This document shows, in pieces, positions 60,437 to 64,000 of a stretch of 64,000 bases of DNA. The position numbers and the translations under genes were made by a program. The notes beneath the pieces are model-generated. The model did no database searches. It saw nothing but the letters and a program-made list of their open reading frames with translations, and was not told the DNA's origin. Source of the stretch: Mugil cephalus (taxonomy: Eukaryota; Chordata; Actinopteri; Mugiliformes; Mugilidae); contig NC_061775.1 in NCBI RefSeq assembly GCF_022458985.1, forward strand, positions 27,238,319-27,302,318, given 5' to 3'. How positions within the stretch are numbered: position 1 is the stretch's first letter; every line of letters starts with the position of its first letter.

Positions 60437-62165
60437 AGTAAGTAGACACCGGAGTAAAAACAAACTCTAAATGTTAACGGAAAAGACGCCTATCACAGAA
60501 CGCAGACACAGTCAGATAACCATTGAGGCGTTTGACTCGTATTACTCGTACTCGGTAAAAGTGCTCCATCCGTACCGTATACTCGTTTCAGTTGTGTATC
60601 CCGGATACTCAGCTGAAACGAGTATTCGGTACGGATCGAGCACTTTGCATTTATGCTTTAGTCTCTTTACTCAAACAGTCCTTCAGCAGTACAACATTCA
60701 TAGTTGTTTTTTAATGAAACATTTGTGGAATTCCATTGTACCACAATCAAACAAGCAGCATATAAATATTATGCTCTTGAGATCCTTCTCGGCGATACTT
60801 CAAACTTGTTCAGCGAGTTTCTATTAGAGGGAACAGAACACAGAGTACTTCATTCATAACATTCATCGAATACCATTGTACTGCACCCAAAAAACACAAC
60901 ACAAACCACAAACACAACTCTGTGCAGCTCCCAGGATTTAACAAATAGGAATATGTTTATTTGTGGTGCAACTTTTGAAACTACAACAAGAGATAATTTG
61001 ACAGTTTCACATAAAACAATTAAGATATACCACTAATACAAATATGAATATGATTAGTCATACAAATAACAATGACAACTGTTATGTGTATAGATTTGTG
61101 TATGTCTCTCTCTTGGTCTCTCTGCTGTAGTCCTGCAGGTGAGAGGTGGGAGGTTGGCTGCCAGCCTGTGTGAAGAGCTGTGGATTGGCTCACACTCCAG
61201 CCAATCAGAGAAGGAGGGACATTTGAAAAGCTTCTGTTGTGTTGCTCTCTCTCTCTCTCTATTTGACTTATTTGTTGGATAGGCAGGTTTGTCTGTTGTG
61301 TACCTTTTCATTTAAGTATTGTAAATAAATCTCTTTTCTTTAACTGCCTCCCATCATCTCTGACTTTTTCTTCGTTGATTGTCAGCATTACTGTTTCCAA
61401 ATAAATGGAAATGTAACAACAACTCATTGTCACCCAGAGAAATGAAGAAAAATATTAAAGTCACTCTGAAGGGGATCAGCCGCCCAGCAGATCAAACCAA
61501 CATGTGGAGAACAATAAGAGGGATCCAGAACAATAAAGTTATGAAGCAGTCAACTAATCCATGAGCACTGTATAATTCTGTCATCATGTAGAACATTAAT
61601 TATACTGATAACATTTAGAAAACATCCATGTTCACTGGATGTGGTCATCCCTCCAGTTTCTTGTTTTTTGTTTGTTTGTTTTTTGTTGTTGTTTGTGTAT
61701 TTTCAAAAACAAAACAAATCTCCATTAATATATTTTTTTCTCTAGAACAACAAACATTTAGTTTTCATCTTCCAAAATCATTACTTTTTTCAAAGCTGCT
61801 TTCTATAGTTTTGTAACAGCGTGTTTTTTAAATCTGGAAGTTGAACTACACAATTTCATTTCATCATCGTAGTTATTTCACAGGTTGACGCATTGAACAC
61901 AAACACACTGTTGTTTAATATAAGTTCTTGTTTTAAGTTTTCTGAAATCGGTTCATCAATTTTGAAACAACCTGTAAGTCCTTTGGCAAAATGAATTATT
62001 ATACACCTTATACATCAAATTAAATTAAGAAAAGTGCATTTACTGGTGGATGTATATTTCTTCTAACTCTCTTTTACAATTTAAATCAGGGGTCTTCACC
62101 ACGTTTCATGCCAGGGGCCACAAACTGATGGAGAGATCATGATTCTGCCTTCCTACATATTCTAC
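60437..62165 (+). repeat. 1.73-kb tandem unit 5
   Basis: Solo LTR at 61080-61418. One base shorter than the others (AAGAAAAGTG near 62029). LTR variant GAGCTGTGG. Confidence 0.88.
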
Positions 62166-63895
62166 AGTAAGTAGACACCGGAGTAAAAACAAACTCTAAA
62201 TGTTAACGGAAAAGACGCCTATCACAGAACGCAGACACAGTCAGATAACCATTGAGGCGTTTGACTCGTATTACTCGTACTCGGTAAAAGTGCTCCATCC
62301 GTACCGTATACTCGTTTCAGTTGTGTATCCCGGATACTCAGCTGAAACGAGTATTCGGTACGGATCGAGCACTTTGCATTTATGCTTTAGTCTCTTTACT
62401 CAAACAGTCCTTCAGCAGTACAACATTCATAGTTGTTTTTTAATGAAACATTTGTGGAATTCCATTGTACCACAATCAAACAAGCAGCATATAAATATTA
62501 TGCTCTTGAGATCCTTCTCGGCGATACTTCAAACTTGTTCAGCGAGTTTCTATTAGAGGGAACAGAACACAGAGTACTTCATTCATAACATTCATCGAAT
62601 ACCATTGTACTGCACCCAAAAAACACAACACAAACCACAAACACAACTCTGTGCAGCTCCCAGGATTTAACAAATAGGAATATGTTTATTTGTGGTGCAA
62701 CTTTTGAAACTACAACAAGAGATAATTTGACAGTTTCACATAAAACAATTAAGATATACCACTAATACAAATATGAATATGATTAGTCATACAAATAACA
62801 ATGACAACTGTTATGTGTATAGATTTGTGTATGTCTCTCTCTTGGTCTCTCTGCTGTAGTCCTGCAGGTGAGAGGTGGGAGGTTGGCTGCCAGCCTGTGT
62901 GAAGAGCTGTGGATTGGCTCACACTCCAGCCAATCAGAGAAGGAGGGACATTTGAAAAGCTTCTGTTGTGTTGCTCTCTCTCTCTCTCTATTTGACTTAT
63001 TTGTTGGATAGGCAGGTTTGTCTGTTGTGTACCTTTTCATTTAAGTATTGTAAATAAATCTCTTTTCTTTAACTGCCTCCCATCATCTCTGACTTTTTCT
63101 TCGTTGATTGTCAGCATTACTGTTTCCAAATAAATGGAAATGTAACAACAACTCATTGTCACCCAGAGAAATGAAGAAAAATATTAAAGTCACTCTGAAG
63201 GGGATCAGCCGCCCAGCAGATCAAACCAACATGTGGAGAACAATAAGAGGGATCCAGAACAATAAAGTTATGAAGCAGTCAACTAATCCATGAGCACTGT
63301 ATAATTCTGTCATCATGTAGAACATTAATTATACTGATAACATTTAGAAAACATCCATGTTCACTGGATGTGGTCATCCCTCCAGTTTCTTGTTTTTTGT
63401 TTGTTTGTTTTTTGTTGTTGTTTGTGTATTTTCAAAAACAAAACAAATCTCCATTAATATATTTTTTTCTCTAGAACAACAAACATTTAGTTTTCATCTT
63501 CCAAAATCATTACTTTTTTCAAAGCTGCTTTCTATAGTTTTGTAACAGCGTGTTTTTTAAATCTGGAAGTTGAACTACACAATTTCATTTCATCATCGTA
63601 GTTATTTCACAGGTTGACGCATTGAACACAAACACACTGTTGTTTAATATAAGTTCTTGTTTTAAGTTTTCTGAAATCGGTTCATCAATTTTGAAACAAC
63701 CTGTAAGTCCTTTGGCAAAATGAATTATTATAAACCTTATACATCAAATTAAATTAAGAAAGAGTGCATTTACTGGTGGATGTATATTTCTTCTAACTCT
63801 CTTTTACAATTTAAATCAGGGGTCTTCACCACGTTTCATGCCAGGGGCCACAAACTGATGGAGAGATCATGATTCTGCCTTCCTACATATTCTAC
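62166..63895 (+). repeat. 1.73-kb tandem unit 6
   Basis: Solo LTR at 62809-63147, variant GAGCTGTGG. Its right end reads TATAAACC as in unit 1, unlike units 3-5. Confidence 0.88.
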
Positions 63896-64000
63896 AGTAA
63901 GTACACACCGGAGTAAAAACAAACTCTAAATGTTAACGGAAAAGACGCCTATCACAGAACGCAGACACAGTCAGATAACCATTGAGGCGTTTGACTCGTA
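63896..64000 (+). repeat. Tandem unit 7, cut by window edge
   Basis: Starts AGTAAGTACACACC, the variant found in units 1-3 rather than 4-6. Only 105 bp are visible. Confidence 0.85.

Noticed and set aside
62783-63545. 61- and 62-codon frames repeated in each unit
   Set aside because: They start within the LTR or in T-rich DNA and have no domain or exon signals; they repeat with the unit.
52351-64000. CRISPR-like or satellite array
   Set aside because: Unit length of 1.73 kb, eukaryotic gene context and IFIT-derived content rule out CRISPR; it is a low-copy segmental tandem array, not a classical short satellite.

Overview
This is a vertebrate, almost certainly teleost fish, genomic window. 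The genes have short exons with GT-AG introns. The interspersed repeats are of fish type: a CR1/L2-like LINE with a CAATTCAATT-rich 3' end, hAT and Tc1-like remnants, and a solo LTR. The two gene families, two-domain Ly6/uPAR-like (LU) proteins and interferon-induced IFIT proteins, are commonly expanded in fish. The species cannot be named from the sequence. Most long reading frames outside these two families are chance frames.

Layout. 1-678: the 5' part of a Ly6-like gene on the minus strand (LU-0), running off the left edge. 780-9,300: no gene seen, only old repeats. 9,321-11,103: LU-1, plus strand, with an unusual long stalk. 11,100-19,560: repeats, a decayed Ly6 copy (12.4-13.7 kb) and a ~70-bp IFIT fossil at 14.92 kb. 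19,594-29,397: three tandem Ly6 genes (LU-2, LU-3, LU-4). 31,086-32,556: IFIT-1. 33,668-34,694: a broken hAT element. 36,889-38,120: LU-5. 39,605-47,542: IFIT-2, IFIT-3 and IFIT-4 in ~3.2-kb tandem cassettes. 48,661-49,555: a Ly6 pseudogene fused directly to an IFIT pseudogene, followed by an L2-like LINE. 52,351-64,000: ~1.73-kb tandem units that carry IFIT promoter-like and IFIT 3'-flank-like DNA with no IFIT gene between them. One array position, 54,081-56,976, contains a full gene, IFIT-5. Each gene-less unit carries the same 339-bp solo LTR.

The Ly6 genes share one five-exon design: a signal-peptide exon, two exons for LU domain 1 and two for LU domain 2, all introns in phase 1, ending in a hydrophobic GPI-anchor-like tail. 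LU-2 has lost that tail by a 1-bp deletion. The IFIT genes share a tiny first exon (ATGATGAG), an intron carrying a TTTC microsatellite, and one long exon of TPR helices. The segment Ly6 + IFIT was duplicated as a unit (about 27.9-33.2 kb and 36.7-41.7 kb), so the two families have expanded together. The IFITs are expected to be interferon-induced cytoplasmic RNA-binding effectors. The Ly6 proteins are expected at the cell surface or secreted, and no specific ligand can be inferred. The strongest candidates for something undescribed are the coupled Ly6-IFIT amplification and the gene-less IFIT-promoter satellite at the right end.
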